Assembly (NCBI GenBank): GCA_017394605.1
Contig: JAFPXU010000047.1
Span: 1 to 40,076 of the forward strand
From: Clostridia bacterium
GTDB taxonomy: Bacteria > Bacillota_A > Clostridia > Christensenellales > CAG-138
DNA length: 40,076 nucleotides
Direction: 5' to 3'
Under the pieces are notes generated by a model. That model made no database searches. It was not told the origin of the DNA and worked only from the letters and a program-made list of their open reading frames with translations. Shown here one piece after another: positions 8,110-19,552 of this stretch. How positions within the stretch are numbered: the stretch's first letter is position 1; every line of letters starts with the position of its first letter. The translations under genes and the position numbers were made by a program.

Positions 8110-8859
8110 ATGAATAAGATTTATACCAGAACGAAAACCATCCAGGAAGACAAAGTTTCCGGCTTCTGCCCCGGCTGCATGCATTCCACGGTCATCAAGT
8201 TGATAGGCGAAGTGCTTGAGGAACTGAATGTCGTTGACAAGGCCGCCTGTGTGCTCGGAATCGGCTGCTGCGGTCTCCATATGGACTATATCGCGTACGA
8301 CAACACGACTGCCCCCCACGGACGGGCATGTGCTGTTGCGACCGGTATGAAACGCGCAAATCCGGAATCCCTAGTGTTTACCTATCAGGGCGACGGTGAC
8401 TTCGCATCCATCGGACTGGCGGAATCCATGTCCGCTGCCAACAGGGGTGAGAATATCACGGTCATCTTTATCAATAACGGCATTTACGGAATGACCGGCG
8501 GTCAGATGGCGCCGACTACTTTGATCGGCATGAAAGCAACTACCGCTCCGAAGGGACGCGATCCGAAGGAGCACGGATATCCGATGCATATGTGCGAGAT
8601 TCTGAATCAGCTTACTGCTCCTTACTATCTCGAGCGCACATCATGCAATACGCCCGCAAATGTCAATAAAACCAAGGCTGCCATTAAGAAAGCGTTCCAG
8701 AACCAGCTTGACGGAAAAGGATTCTCCATGGTGGAGATCGTAACAGGATGTCCGACAAACTGGGGACTGGATGCCCTTCGCAGTCTTGATTTCATCGAAG
8801 AGAAAATGCTTCCGGAATACCCGCTGGGTGTCGTCCGGGATCGCAGCAAGGAGGCTTGA
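8110..8859 (+). CDS. 2-oxoacid:ferredoxin oxidoreductase, TPP-binding beta subunit
   Basis: The 249-residue protein has the TPP/Mg motif GDGDFASIG...NRGENITVIFINNGIYGMTGGQ, and FCPGCMHSTVIKL at the N-terminus, the usual start of the KorB/VorA beta subunit. The GIGCCGLHMDYI segment matches the conserved GIGC loop. It binds the pyrophosphate of TPP and pairs with the alpha subunit to decarboxylate the 2-oxoacid. The gene starts 3 bp after the alpha stop, so the two are translationally linked. The substrate assignment is as for the alpha subunit. Confidence 0.92.
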   Translation: MNKIYTRTKTIQEDKVSGFCPGCMHSTVIKLIGEVLEELNVVDKAACVLGIGCCGLHMDYIAYDNTTAPHGRACAVATGMKRANPESLVFTYQGDGDFASIGLAESMSAANRGENITVIFINNGIYGMTGGQMAPTTLIGMKATTAPKGRDPKEHGYPMHMCEILNQLTAPYYLERTSCNTPANVNKTKAAIKKAFQNQLDGKGFSMVEIVTGCPTNWGLDALRSLDFIEEKMLPEYPLGVVRDRSKEA

Positions 8860-8862
8860 ACT

Positions 8863-9411
8863 ATGGAAACCAATCTTTGTGTCGCCGGTTTCGGTGGTCA
8901 GGGCGTCATGTCGCTTGGAAAGTTTCTCGCGGATGCGACCTGCAACTCTACCGATAAGAATGTTACCTTCTTCCCCTCCTATGGCGCGGAACAGCGCGGT
9001 GGTACGGCGAACTGTTTCGTCGTAATCTCCGATGATGATATCGGCGCGCCGCTTGGCGATGTGATGGATGACCTGATCGTCATGAACGGTCCGTCGCTCG
9101 CTAAATTCCTTCCTACCCTGAAAAAAGGCGGAAATCTGTTTATCAACAGTTCCATCGTCTCAGATCAGATCGACCGCGAGGATGTAACGCTTGTTAAGGC
9201 GCCTGTTACGGAACTCGCTCTTGAGATGGGCAATGCCAAGGTTCTGAACGTTATTATGCTTGGCGTCTATGTAGGTTTTACGCAGGTCATTGATCCCGCC
9301 ATCGTATGGGAGACCATCGAACACAAACTTGCTTCCAAACCGAAACTGCTTCCTCTTAACAAGCAGGCTTTCGAAAAGGGAATCGAACTCGGCAAGGCGC
9401 AGCGCGCATGA
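8863..9411 (+). CDS. 2-oxoacid:ferredoxin oxidoreductase, gamma subunit
   Basis: The 182-residue protein shows the gamma-subunit signature: VAGFGGQGVMSLGKFLADA near the N-terminus, FFPSYGAEQRGGTANC (the AExRGG motif) and LALEMGNAKVLNVIMLG near residue 125. It completes the delta-alpha-beta-gamma set. The start follows the beta stop by 3 bp, with an AGGAGG SD inside the end of the beta gene. The set is complete and none of the subunits is frameshifted. Confidence 0.92.
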   Translation: METNLCVAGFGGQGVMSLGKFLADATCNSTDKNVTFFPSYGAEQRGGTANCFVVISDDDIGAPLGDVMDDLIVMNGPSLAKFLPTLKKGGNLFINSSIVSDQIDREDVTLVKAPVTELALEMGNAKVLNVIMLGVYVGFTQVIDPAIVWETIEHKLASKPKLLPLNKQAFEKGIELGKAQRA

Positions 9412-9432
9412 TGCCGGAACAGGAGATCGAAT

Positions 9433-10338
9433 ATGGTTTACAGAACCTTTGATGAATTGATTTCAAAACTGAAGTCTTCCCCCCGCTCGGTACGCATGGC
9501 CGTCGCCGCTGCAGGCGATGATCATACCATCGAAGCTGTGCTGAACGCGCGTAAGGAAGGGATCGTCTCCCCTATTCTTGTCGGCGATAAAAAACTGATC
9601 GACGCGGCTCTGAATGAGTTTGGTGCCACGGTTCCCGAAGAAGATATCTATGATATCCCGGATATCGCGGAATCTGCCAAATTTGCCGTTCAGCTGGTGC
9701 GTGAAGGCAAAGCGAATCTCCTGATGAAAGGCAAACTGGACACGAGCGTCATGCTCCGACCGGTTGTCAATAAGGAGACCGGTATCGGCAAGGGCGGCGT
9801 TATGAGCCATTTCACTGCTTTTGAAGTACCGAATTATCACAAACTGCTTGTTCCTGTGGACGGCGGCATGGTTACCTATCCAACGCTTGAACAGAAAAAG
9901 TCGATCATCGAAAATACGGTCGGAGCGCTCCGCGCCATGGGTTACGACGAGGTCAAAGTCGGCGTTCTCGCCTGCGTTGAAAAGGTAAATCCCAAGATGC
10001 CTGAAACCGTCGAAGCGGATGAACTGAAACAGATGAATCTGCGCGGCGAGATCACAGGATGCATCGTGGAAGGTCCTATCTCCTACGATTGTGCTGTCAG
10101 CAAGGAAATTGCGGATTTCAAAGGATTTCACAGCCCCGTCGCTGGTGACGCGGATGTCCTGATCGCACCGAATATCCATGCAGGAAACATTATGGGCAAA
10201 ATGCTTGCATGCACGGCCGGCGCCAAAATGGCCGGATTCATCGTCGGCGCAAAGGTCCCGATCGTTCTGACAAGCCGCGGGTCTTCGCCTCTTGAGAAAT
10301 ACAACTCCATCGCTATCGCTGCTGCTGCCGCGGAATAA
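9433..10338 (+). CDS. ptb: Phosphate butyryltransferase
   Basis: The 301-residue protein belongs to the phosphate acetyl/butyryltransferase family. Markers are the N-terminal RMAVAAAGDDHTIEAVLNARKEGIVSPILVGD, LLMKGKLDTSVMLRPV, GGMVTYPTLEQKK, and C-terminal DVLIAPNIHAGNIMGKML. It converts a short-chain acyl-CoA (butyryl- or branched-chain) plus phosphate to acyl-phosphate and CoA. It lies 21 bp after the gamma subunit and 10 bp before buk, so it takes the acyl-CoA made by the oxidoreductase. The length is normal for Ptb. Substrate preference, butyryl versus isobutyryl or isovaleryl, cannot be read from the sequence. Confidence 0.92.
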   Translation: MVYRTFDELISKLKSSPRSVRMAVAAAGDDHTIEAVLNARKEGIVSPILVGDKKLIDAALNEFGATVPEEDIYDIPDIAESAKFAVQLVREGKANLLMKGKLDTSVMLRPVVNKETGIGKGGVMSHFTAFEVPNYHKLLVPVDGGMVTYPTLEQKKSIIENTVGALRAMGYDEVKVGVLACVEKVNPKMPETVEADELKQMNLRGEITGCIVEGPISYDCAVSKEIADFKGFHSPVAGDADVLIAPNIHAGNIMGKMLACTAGAKMAGFIVGAKVPIVLTSRGSSPLEKYNSIAIAAAAAE

Positions 10339-10348
10339 GGAGGATATG

Positions 10349-11431
10349 ATGGAAAAACTGTTGATCATCAATCCCGGCTCGACATCCACAAAAATCGCGG
10401 TATATGAAGACGAGAACCCGCTCTTCACCGAATCCATTGTCCATACCCCGGAACAGCTTGCCCCTTTTGATCATGTGGCGGAACAGTACGAATTCCGTAA
10501 GGACCTCATTGTCTCCACGCTGAAAGCGCATCATGTCGCATTGAGCTCGCTGACCGGAATCGTCTCGCGCGGCGGTCTTCTGACTCCGATCCGCGCAGGT
10601 GCCTACGAGGTCAACGATGATATGGTATGGCAGCTCAAATACCGTCCGCAGAACGAGCACGCCTCAAATGTCGGCGCGATGATTGCCCGTTCACTGAGCG
10701 TTGAATATGGAATACCGGCATTCATCTATGACGGCATCACGGTCGATGAGCTTGACCCCATCAACAAGATCACCGGCCTTCCCATCTTCCGCCGCAAAGG
10801 CATGGGACATAATCTCAATACCCGCGCCGCCGCAATGCGTTATGCGAGCGAGTTTGGAAAGTCGTATCAGGATATCACAGTCATCGTGGCGCATCTGGGT
10901 GGCGGTATTTCCGTTAACCTCCATCACGGCGGTAGAATCGTGGACTTTATCAACGACGAGGAAGGCCCCTTCTCCCCCGAGCGTTCCGGAGGACTGCCGA
11001 TGTTCGACGTGATCAAAATGTGCTATGACGGAGATCACAACTATAACTCCATGATGAAGCTCGTGAAACGTCAGGGCGGTCTGATGGCCCATCTCGGAAC
11101 AACGGACAGCCGCGATGTGGAGAAGATGATCCAGAACGGAGACGAGCACGCGAAACTCATCTACGACGCGATGGCGCTCAATGTAGCGAAAAATATCGCG
11201 AAATGCGCTCCATATGTAAAAGGTAAAGTTGATGCGATCCTGCTGACCGGCGGTATCGCCTACTCGCAGTATTTTACGTCCTATATCCGTGAACACGTCG
11301 AGTTTATCGCGCCTGTGATCGTCTATCCGGGTGAAGATGAAATGCTTTCTCTCGCGCTTGGCGGACTTCGTGTCCTTCGCGGAGAAGAAAAAGCCGGAAC
11401 TTTTGTAAAGAACGAAAATCCCGGTTATTGA
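10349..11431 (+). CDS. buk: Butyrate kinase
   Basis: The 360-residue protein is of the ASKHA/acetokinase superfamily: LIINPGSTSTKIAVYED at the N-terminus, SRGGLL near residue 70, VAHLGGGISVNLHHGGRIVD and AILLTGGIAYS. It makes ATP and the free acid from acyl-phosphate. The ATG at 10349 is preferred because GGAGG lies 5 nt upstream; the ATG at 10346 leaves only 2 nt. It is the last gene of the cluster, and a strong terminator follows. With ptb it gives substrate-level phosphorylation from the acyl-CoA produced by the oxidoreductase. Confidence 0.93.
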   Translation: MEKLLIINPGSTSTKIAVYEDENPLFTESIVHTPEQLAPFDHVAEQYEFRKDLIVSTLKAHHVALSSLTGIVSRGGLLTPIRAGAYEVNDDMVWQLKYRPQNEHASNVGAMIARSLSVEYGIPAFIYDGITVDELDPINKITGLPIFRRKGMGHNLNTRAAAMRYASEFGKSYQDITVIVAHLGGGISVNLHHGGRIVDFINDEEGPFSPERSGGLPMFDVIKMCYDGDHNYNSMMKLVKRQGGLMAHLGTTDSRDVEKMIQNGDEHAKLIYDAMALNVAKNIAKCAPYVKGKVDAILLTGGIAYSQYFTSYIREHVEFIAPVIVYPGEDEMLSLALGGLRVLRGEEKAGTFVKNENPGY

Positions 11432-11455
11432 TATCTTTTATTGGAATCCATATAT

Positions 11456-11487
11456 AAGGCGCGTTTCCATGGACGCGCCTTTTTATT
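11456..11487 (+). terminator. Rho-independent terminator ending the catabolic operon
   Basis: AAGGCGCGT (11456-11464) pairs with ACGCGCCTT (11473-11481) around an 8-nt loop and is followed by a T-run (TTTTTATT). It sits 25 bp after buk and cleanly closes the rightward transcript. Confidence 0.92.
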
Positions 11488-11493
11488 ACGAGG

Positions 11494-12150
11494 CTATATT
11501 AAATAGGGATTCAACCATTCATCATGCAGTTTTTTAATTTCCCGTTCAAGGTTTACGTAGAATTGACCGATGTGTTCACCGTCTACCAACGCATGGTGAA
11601 CCAGTACCGAAACCGGCATGAGGATCCTGCCTGTTTCCGATTCCTTATATTTTCCCCATGTGATTCTCGGATTGGATTCATCGCCTCCTGCAACAGGCTG
11701 TATGAGCGCCGTATAGTTCAGCCAGGGAACCGTGGAGATAAAATACATGCTTTGAACATCCTGGTCTTCGTCTATTCCGTTTGAGACACAATCCGCCCTT
11801 GCTTTTTCCGCCAGGCTGAAATACTCCTGGAGAGGCATGTGATGGCGTAGTGTACAGTAGCAGTATCCGCCGCCATTTGCGCGCTCCGTGTGAGATGTGG
11901 GGCACTCGGAATACTGAATGATCTGATCGCCGTGGATTCTCTGTCTGAATTCCGGAACGGCATCCGCAGCGAGCGCGACTGCGTGCAGGAACGTCAGATA
12001 AAATGATTTCCCCATTTCCTTACTGTATCGGTAAGCATCCGTAACATCCTGTTCCACCGTTACGCCTACATAAGGATAGGACAGGGACCGGAAATAGTCG
12101 AAATGCGCTTTTCTCGGATAATGATGCATGTCAAGGGTAATAAATGACAA
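11494..12150 (-). CDS. Chloramphenicol-acetyltransferase-family protein (CatA-like)
   Basis: The 218-residue protein matches the CAT fold: the N-terminal FDYFRSLSYPYVGVTVEQDVT, SFYLTFLHAVALAADAVPEFRQRI, and the C-terminal VHHALVDGEHIGQF with the catalytic HHxxxDG (His about 186, Asp about 190). CAT enzymes transfer acetyl from acetyl-CoA to the 3-hydroxyl of chloramphenicol, but many chromosomal family members have other or unknown acceptors. It starts with TTG, supported by GGAGG 8 nt upstream on the minus strand. It stands alone, with no mobile element next to it, so it is probably resident rather than recently acquired. Confidence 0.82.
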   Translation of the reverse strand: MSFITLDMHHYPRKAHFDYFRSLSYPYVGVTVEQDVTDAYRYSKEMGKSFYLTFLHAVALAADAVPEFRQRIHGDQIIQYSECPTSHTERANGGGYCYCTLRHHMPLQEYFSLAEKARADCVSNGIDEDQDVQSMYFISTVPWLNYTALIQPVAGGDESNPRITWGKYKESETGRILMPVSVLVHHALVDGEHIGQFYVNLEREIKKLHDEWLNPYLI

Positions 12151-12224
12151 GAGCGTATCCTCCTAATCATTACTGATAAAACCATCCTAAATGAATTAAG
12201 CGGACCGGTCAATGAATCGCGTTC

Positions 12225-12259
12225 ATAAAAAATGGCACAGCCTTTTGAGCTGTGCCATC
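12225..12259 (-). terminator. Terminator of nifJ
   Basis: On the minus strand ATGGCACAGC pairs with GCTGTGCCAT (arms at 12249-12258 and 12232-12241) across a 7-nt loop, followed by a T-run (ATTTTTTATG). It lies 21 bp after the nifJ stop. Confidence 0.9.
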
Positions 12260-12279
12260 TGCATACATGAATCGCAGGA

Positions 12280-15825
<3,546 letters not shown>

Positions 15826-15836
15826 TCACGATATAA

Positions 15837-15872
15837 ATTATAATTCAAGCGTTAAAATGGTGTCAATTGACA
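15837..15872 (-). promoter_or_regulatory. nifJ promoter with an overlapping palindrome
   Basis: On the minus strand TTGACA (15866-15861) and TATAAT (15842-15837) are separated by 18 bp, a near-consensus vegetative promoter. The -35 lies in the perfect palindrome TGTCAATTGACA (15861-15872), which overlaps the stop codon of the upstream lipoprotein gene. The leader to the nifJ start is about 50 nt. Confidence 0.8.
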
Positions 15873-17101
15873 GCGTGCAAAAGATGCCCGAATCTGTCAA
15901 ATAAAAGCGCCATGTCATCCTTTTTCTGATTCCACGGTTTCTTTTCACCGGGCCAGCGGTAATCCCCGTCCCCATCCTCGCCCGAAACGGTGCATGTCGC
16001 TCCAGAAGCAAGGAACGCTCCGTCAGGAAACACGAAAAGCTCATTCCCCTTTTCGGACAGAAGCATGGATCCTGACAGATCGGCGTCCGCGCCGTTGTTA
16101 CGGATCAGGACGGTCTGCGCATTCTTGTCCACCTCCATGATTTCAAGATCAAGATCGGTGGTTCGTATAACATTCCGGGCTACCGTCTCACCTGACACTT
16201 CGATCGGAATAACATATCCCATGTCCGATTCATCGGTAATATAAATCTGTTTTCCCTGAAACAGGGATAGAACGCGTTCATTTGCAGAATCGGTATCAGC
16301 AGTCCTGTCGGTGGAGATGACGACAATATCCGGATCGGTTATGGATGCGAACGCAGGACCGGTCGCGTCCGGATTTCCGTGATTCCCGACGCGCAGAACA
16401 TCCGTCTTCAGCTCTGCACCGTATCTGGCAACAAGCGTATCCTCTTCCGCAAACTGCATGTCGCCTGCAAGAAGGATTTTGCAACCGTTCATGCGCAGAT
16501 CCAGCACAAGGGAATTGTCATTATCATCATCCGTGTTCAGTTCGAGAGGTCCGAGGACTGTCATTTTGTTCGATCCGCCGATCGCGACCGTATCCCCGGC
16601 GGATAGAAGCACAGTCGTTTTTCCGGCTTTTTCAGCCGCTTTGTCCGCAGGATTCTGTTTTTCGTTCTTTGGGTTGGAAATGGACGCTCTGTATATGGTC
16701 TCAACAGGATAACAGGATAACAGCGTACTTAAACCGCCCACATGATCACTGTGGGAATGCGTGATGAATAAAGCCTTGACGGAACGGACGCCGAGATAAT
16801 TCAGAGCGCCCAAAAGCGCGGGAGCGGATTCCACTGTTCCGGTATCCACGATATAGCAGTCGCCTGAGGAAAGAATGACCGTCGAGTCCGCTTTCCGGAC
16901 GTTTACAAACATAATAAGATCACCCGCCGGTATTGATGAAAGCTCCGGAACCGCAGTTTCAGCCTGTTTCTGGTCGGGTGTCGGCGAAACTGTCGGCTGC
17001 TGCTTTCCGCGTGAAGCACAGCCGAACAGCTGCAGAATACAAATTACGCTGCATAATACGGATAAGGTGTTTCTGATCAATCGATTTATTCGTTTCGTCA
17101 T
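15863..17101 (-). CDS. Secreted ComEC-like metallo-beta-lactamase lipoprotein with lamin-tail domain
   Basis: The 412-residue protein begins with a lipoprotein signal (lipobox LFGC, Cys28). A metallo-beta-lactamase fold follows from about residue 60: the metal motif THSHSDHVGG, LLAGDMQFAEE, and VLRVGNHGNPDATGP, as in the competence protein ComEC nuclease domain. The C-terminal ~95 residues (from LEIMEVDKNAQTVLIRNNG to the end) are a lamin-tail domain (LTD), with FVFPDGAFLASGATCTV and RWPGEKKPWNQKKDDMALLFD. Such LTD-MBL proteins probably hydrolyse nucleic acid at the cell surface; this activity is inferred. No Shine-Dalgarno site precedes the ATG. A TATAAT ends only 6 nt upstream, so the mRNA may be leaderless. 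Confidence 0.87.
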   Translation of the reverse strand: MTKRINRLIRNTLSVLCSVICILQLFGCASRGKQQPTVSPTPDQKQAETAVPELSSIPAGDLIMFVNVRKADSTVILSSGDCYIVDTGTVESAPALLGALNYLGVRSVKALFITHSHSDHVGGLSTLLSCYPVETIYRASISNPKNEKQNPADKAAEKAGKTTVLLSAGDTVAIGGSNKMTVLGPLELNTDDDNDNSLVLDLRMNGCKILLAGDMQFAEEDTLVARYGAELKTDVLRVGNHGNPDATGPAFASITDPDIVVISTDRTADTDSANERVLSLFQGKQIYITDESDMGYVIPIEVSGETVARNVIRTTDLDLEIMEVDKNAQTVLIRNNGADADLSGSMLLSEKGNELFVFPDGAFLASGATCTVSGEDGDGDYRWPGEKKPWNQKKDDMALLFDRFGHLLHAVN

Positions 17102-17107
17102 GCGGCT

Positions 17108-17113
17108 ATTATA
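17108..17113 (-). promoter_or_regulatory. -10 element placing the lipoprotein start at the transcript 5' end
   Basis: A perfect TATAAT on the minus strand lies 6 nt before the ATG at 17101. No clear -35 is seen (TTTCCT at a 17-bp spacing is poor). If used, the transcript would begin at or within a base or two of the start codon. Confidence 0.5.
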
Positions 17114-17130
17114 TCAGTTTTTTGCTAATA

Positions 17131-17161
17131 AGGAAAAGGGACAGACCAATCGGCCTGTCCC
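17131..17161 (-). terminator. Terminator of arcC
   Basis: On the minus strand GGGACAG (17161-17155) pairs with CTGTCCC (17144-17138), and inner bases can extend the stem. It is followed by TTTTCCTTATT. It lies 17 bp after the arcC stop and overlaps the region just upstream of the lipoprotein promoter. Confidence 0.8.
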
Positions 17162-17178
17162 AATGATGATCGGATAAA

Positions 17179-18105
17179 TCACAGCGTAACAGAAGTACCG
17201 CTCTTCCCCGCGATCGCGTCCTTGGCGTTCTCGAGGGAAGCGATGATGGTCTTATGTCCGCTCTTTGCAAAAGAGATCGCTGCCTGGACTTTCGGCAGCA
17301 TGCTTCCGGGAGCGAAATGGCCCTCTTTGCAGTACTGCTCCGCTTCAGCAACGGTCATGTGGGCAAGCTCCTTCTGATCGGGCTTTTTATAATTGATGGA
17401 AACACGGTCCACAGCGGTCAGAATGATGAGCATGTCCGCGTCGATCAGCTCCGCAAGTTTTGCGGAAGCGAAATCCTTGTCGATAACGGCGGGCGTTCCG
17501 ATGAGTTTTCCGTCCTTTTCAATAACGGGGATACCGCCGCCGCCTACTGTGATGACGACATGTCCGTCACGGATCAGGCTGTTGACCACGTCCTTCTCGA
17601 TAACGTCGACCGGCTTCGGGGAAGGTACGACCTGACGGTAACCGCGTCCGGCGTCCTCGATCATCGTATATCCCTTTTCCTCATGGATCTTGTCAGCCTG
17701 TTCCTTTGTATAGAAAGCGCCGATCGGCTTGGTGGGATGCTGGAACGCAGGATCCTTTTCATCGACAAGAACCTGTGTCACAACGGTCGCGACGGACTTT
17801 TTGATTCCGCGCTTCACCAGCTCGTTGCGGATACCGTTCTGAAGATGATATCCGATATATCCCTGGCTCATCGCACCGCACTCCGGAAACGGCATGGAGG
17901 ATTTAATGGCGCCTGCTTCAGCAGCTGTGGACATTCCGAGGTTGATCATGCCGACCTGCGGTCCGTTCCCGTGCGCAATGACAACGTCGTTTCCGGCTTC
18001 GATAAGATCAACGATCGCCGACGCAGTTCCTTCAACGAGTTTCAGCTGCTCCGCGGGCGTATTGCCGAGAGCGTTTCCGCCAAGAGCGATAACAATTTTA
18101 GACAT
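17179..18105 (-). CDS. arcC: Carbamate kinase
   Basis: The 308-residue protein is of the amino-acid kinase family: the N-terminal KIVIALGGNALG, VIAHGNGPQVG, GGGGIPVIEKDGKLIGTPAVIDKDFASAKLAELIDADMLIILTAVD, and the C-terminal FAPGSMLPKVQAAISF. It makes ATP from carbamoyl-phosphate and ADP, giving ammonia and CO2, the last step of arginine deiminase-type or purine/agmatine fermentation. No arcA or arcB (or other carbamoyl-phosphate source) is adjacent, so the partner enzymes must lie elsewhere. The start has a GAGAGGGA-type SD. A -10-like TATACT lies upstream but its -35 is uncertain. It is flanked by two secreted lipoproteins, and a functional link to them is not evident. Confidence 0.95.
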   Translation of the reverse strand: MSKIVIALGGNALGNTPAEQLKLVEGTASAIVDLIEAGNDVVIAHGNGPQVGMINLGMSTAAEAGAIKSSMPFPECGAMSQGYIGYHLQNGIRNELVKRGIKKSVATVVTQVLVDEKDPAFQHPTKPIGAFYTKEQADKIHEEKGYTMIEDAGRGYRQVVPSPKPVDVIEKDVVNSLIRDGHVVITVGGGGIPVIEKDGKLIGTPAVIDKDFASAKLAELIDADMLIILTAVDRVSINYKKPDQKELAHMTVAEAEQYCKEGHFAPGSMLPKVQAAISFAKSGHKTIIASLENAKDAIAGKSGTSVTL

Positions 18106-18186
18106 AACTTCCGATCCCTCTCTCTTTTTTTCTTCAGTATATCATACTTTCAGACAGTACAATAAAAATAATTGGCACTGCAAAAA

Positions 18187-19449
18187 TTAATTTTTAGGTG
18201 TTTCCACAACATAAAAGTCGGAAACGACCATTCTGTGATCCGTGACCCCGGTTTCGACCGTATCCACCAGGTGCACGTCCGCCACGACGATACCGTCCGT
18301 ATAAAGGATATTGTCTATGATCTTGGGCCTCGCCCCGTCGCCGAACGTATTCATGTCGATATTGACGAAGGAAATATCCTTCATATACCGGTAGATCCTC
18401 GGCGGAGAGCAGTTGAAGTCCCCGGTCACGACAAAAGGCGTTACGCCCGCCGCGCGGAGCGTATACACCATGGAAGCGATGTTGATGGATTTCAGGTGCA
18501 TATCGGATGCGCAGAGATGCGTGTTGAAAAAATGCACGGGCCCGCCGTCTGTCAGAAGACAGGCGTACGCCAGATACCTCGGCTCTTTTCCGCGCGCGAC
18601 ATCCAGCTGCCATGCGTCAGAATACAGAATCGGCAGTCGGGAAAGAATGGCCGTGCCGTATTCTCCCTCGTCATAGTCGAGCGTTTTGCAGAACACATAA
18701 TACGGATAACCCGCAGCTTCCGCGAGCCGCTGCAGCCAGTCGATTCCGTTCCCTTTGAGATTCAGGCGCTTTACCTCCTGGATCCCGATCACATCAAGAG
18801 ACTCTGACCGGATCAGGGAAGCGAGCCTGGAGATTTTCGTGCTGTTCTCCGCGCCGTGTATATTCAGAGAAGCGGCTCTGTACCGGACGGTCTCCGTACG
18901 GCTCAGATCCTGTGAACTGACGGATAGTTTATCCGGTCTGAAGTATCCTTTTACGCCGTTATAGTCGACGCAGATAAAATTGACGGATTCCTCGATCACG
19001 CGAAACCTTTCCCCCGCGTTCACCGTTCCGATTCCTGTCCCGTGAAGCGATGACCGTTTTTTTACGGAGACATTATTTCCCTTGACTATGGCGATCTTCA
19101 TGCTTTCGGGAATCCGGACAAGCGGGTCGCCTTCAGGAGAAGGATACGGCGAAGCCCACTCCGGGGACGGCGTAGGCGTATTCCCTCTTGCGTTCGGCGT
19201 GTAAACGGAGGTGGGAAGCGGAACAAACGAGATTTTAGGCGTAAAAGTAGGAACATAGATTCCGCTGAAATCCGGAGCGGGTGTCGGCGTAGGAGTCGGG
19301 CTCGGAACAGGAACGGGTGTGTCGGTCACTGTCGGAACAGCGGTCGCGACGGTCACGGTGACCGCCGGAGGCTCGGCGCACGCGAACAGACACGCGGCAA
19401 GCACCGCGGACAGAATGATTGAAACTGTAATCTGACAGAGTCTTCGCAA
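18187..19449 (-). CDS. Secreted lipoprotein with SH3b and endonuclease/exonuclease/phosphatase domains
   Basis: The 420-residue protein starts with TTG (19449), the only in-frame start after the upstream SD AAAGGAG. A lipoprotein signal peptide follows, with lipobox cysteines at about 20 or 24. A Thr/Pro-rich spacer (about 25-110) leads to a bacterial SH3-like segment (about 118-180: IAIVKGNNVSVKKRSSLHGTGIG ... YFRPDKLS). The C-terminal domain is an EEP nuclease: ASLNIHG, VIGIQEVKRL (metal Glu), NTHL, VVTGDFNC and the terminal VTDHRMVVSDF. It is probably anchored on the outside and cleaves nucleic acid or a phosphoester. The natural substrate is unknown. Confidence 0.85.
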   Translation of the reverse strand: MRRLCQITVSIILSAVLAACLFACAEPPAVTVTVATAVPTVTDTPVPVPSPTPTPTPAPDFSGIYVPTFTPKISFVPLPTSVYTPNARGNTPTPSPEWASPYPSPEGDPLVRIPESMKIAIVKGNNVSVKKRSSLHGTGIGTVNAGERFRVIEESVNFICVDYNGVKGYFRPDKLSVSSQDLSRTETVRYRAASLNIHGAENSTKISRLASLIRSESLDVIGIQEVKRLNLKGNGIDWLQRLAEAAGYPYYVFCKTLDYDEGEYGTAILSRLPILYSDAWQLDVARGKEPRYLAYACLLTDGGPVHFFNTHLCASDMHLKSINIASMVYTLRAAGVTPFVVTGDFNCSPPRIYRYMKDISFVNIDMNTFGDGARPKIIDNILYTDGIVVADVHLVDTVETGVTDHRMVVSDFYVVETPKN

Positions 19450-19500
19450 GGTCCCATTCCGCTCCTTTCACAGAATGTATTTTAACAGAACGGAGGCATA

Positions 19501-19531
19501 AAGAAAAGGAGCGGGACTTCCATCCCGCTCC
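19501..19531 (-). terminator. Terminator of the tyrosine-type ABC operon
   Basis: On the minus strand GGAGCGGGA (19531-19523) pairs with TCCCGCTCC (19516-19508), loop of 6, followed by TTTTCTTT. It lies 22 bp after the ATPase gene. Confidence 0.9.
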
Positions 19532-19552
19532 ACTGTCTGTTTCGGATTAAGA

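Noticed and set aside
11494..12150. A recently acquired antibiotic resistance island
   Set aside because: No transposase, integrase or composition shift flanks the CAT-like gene.
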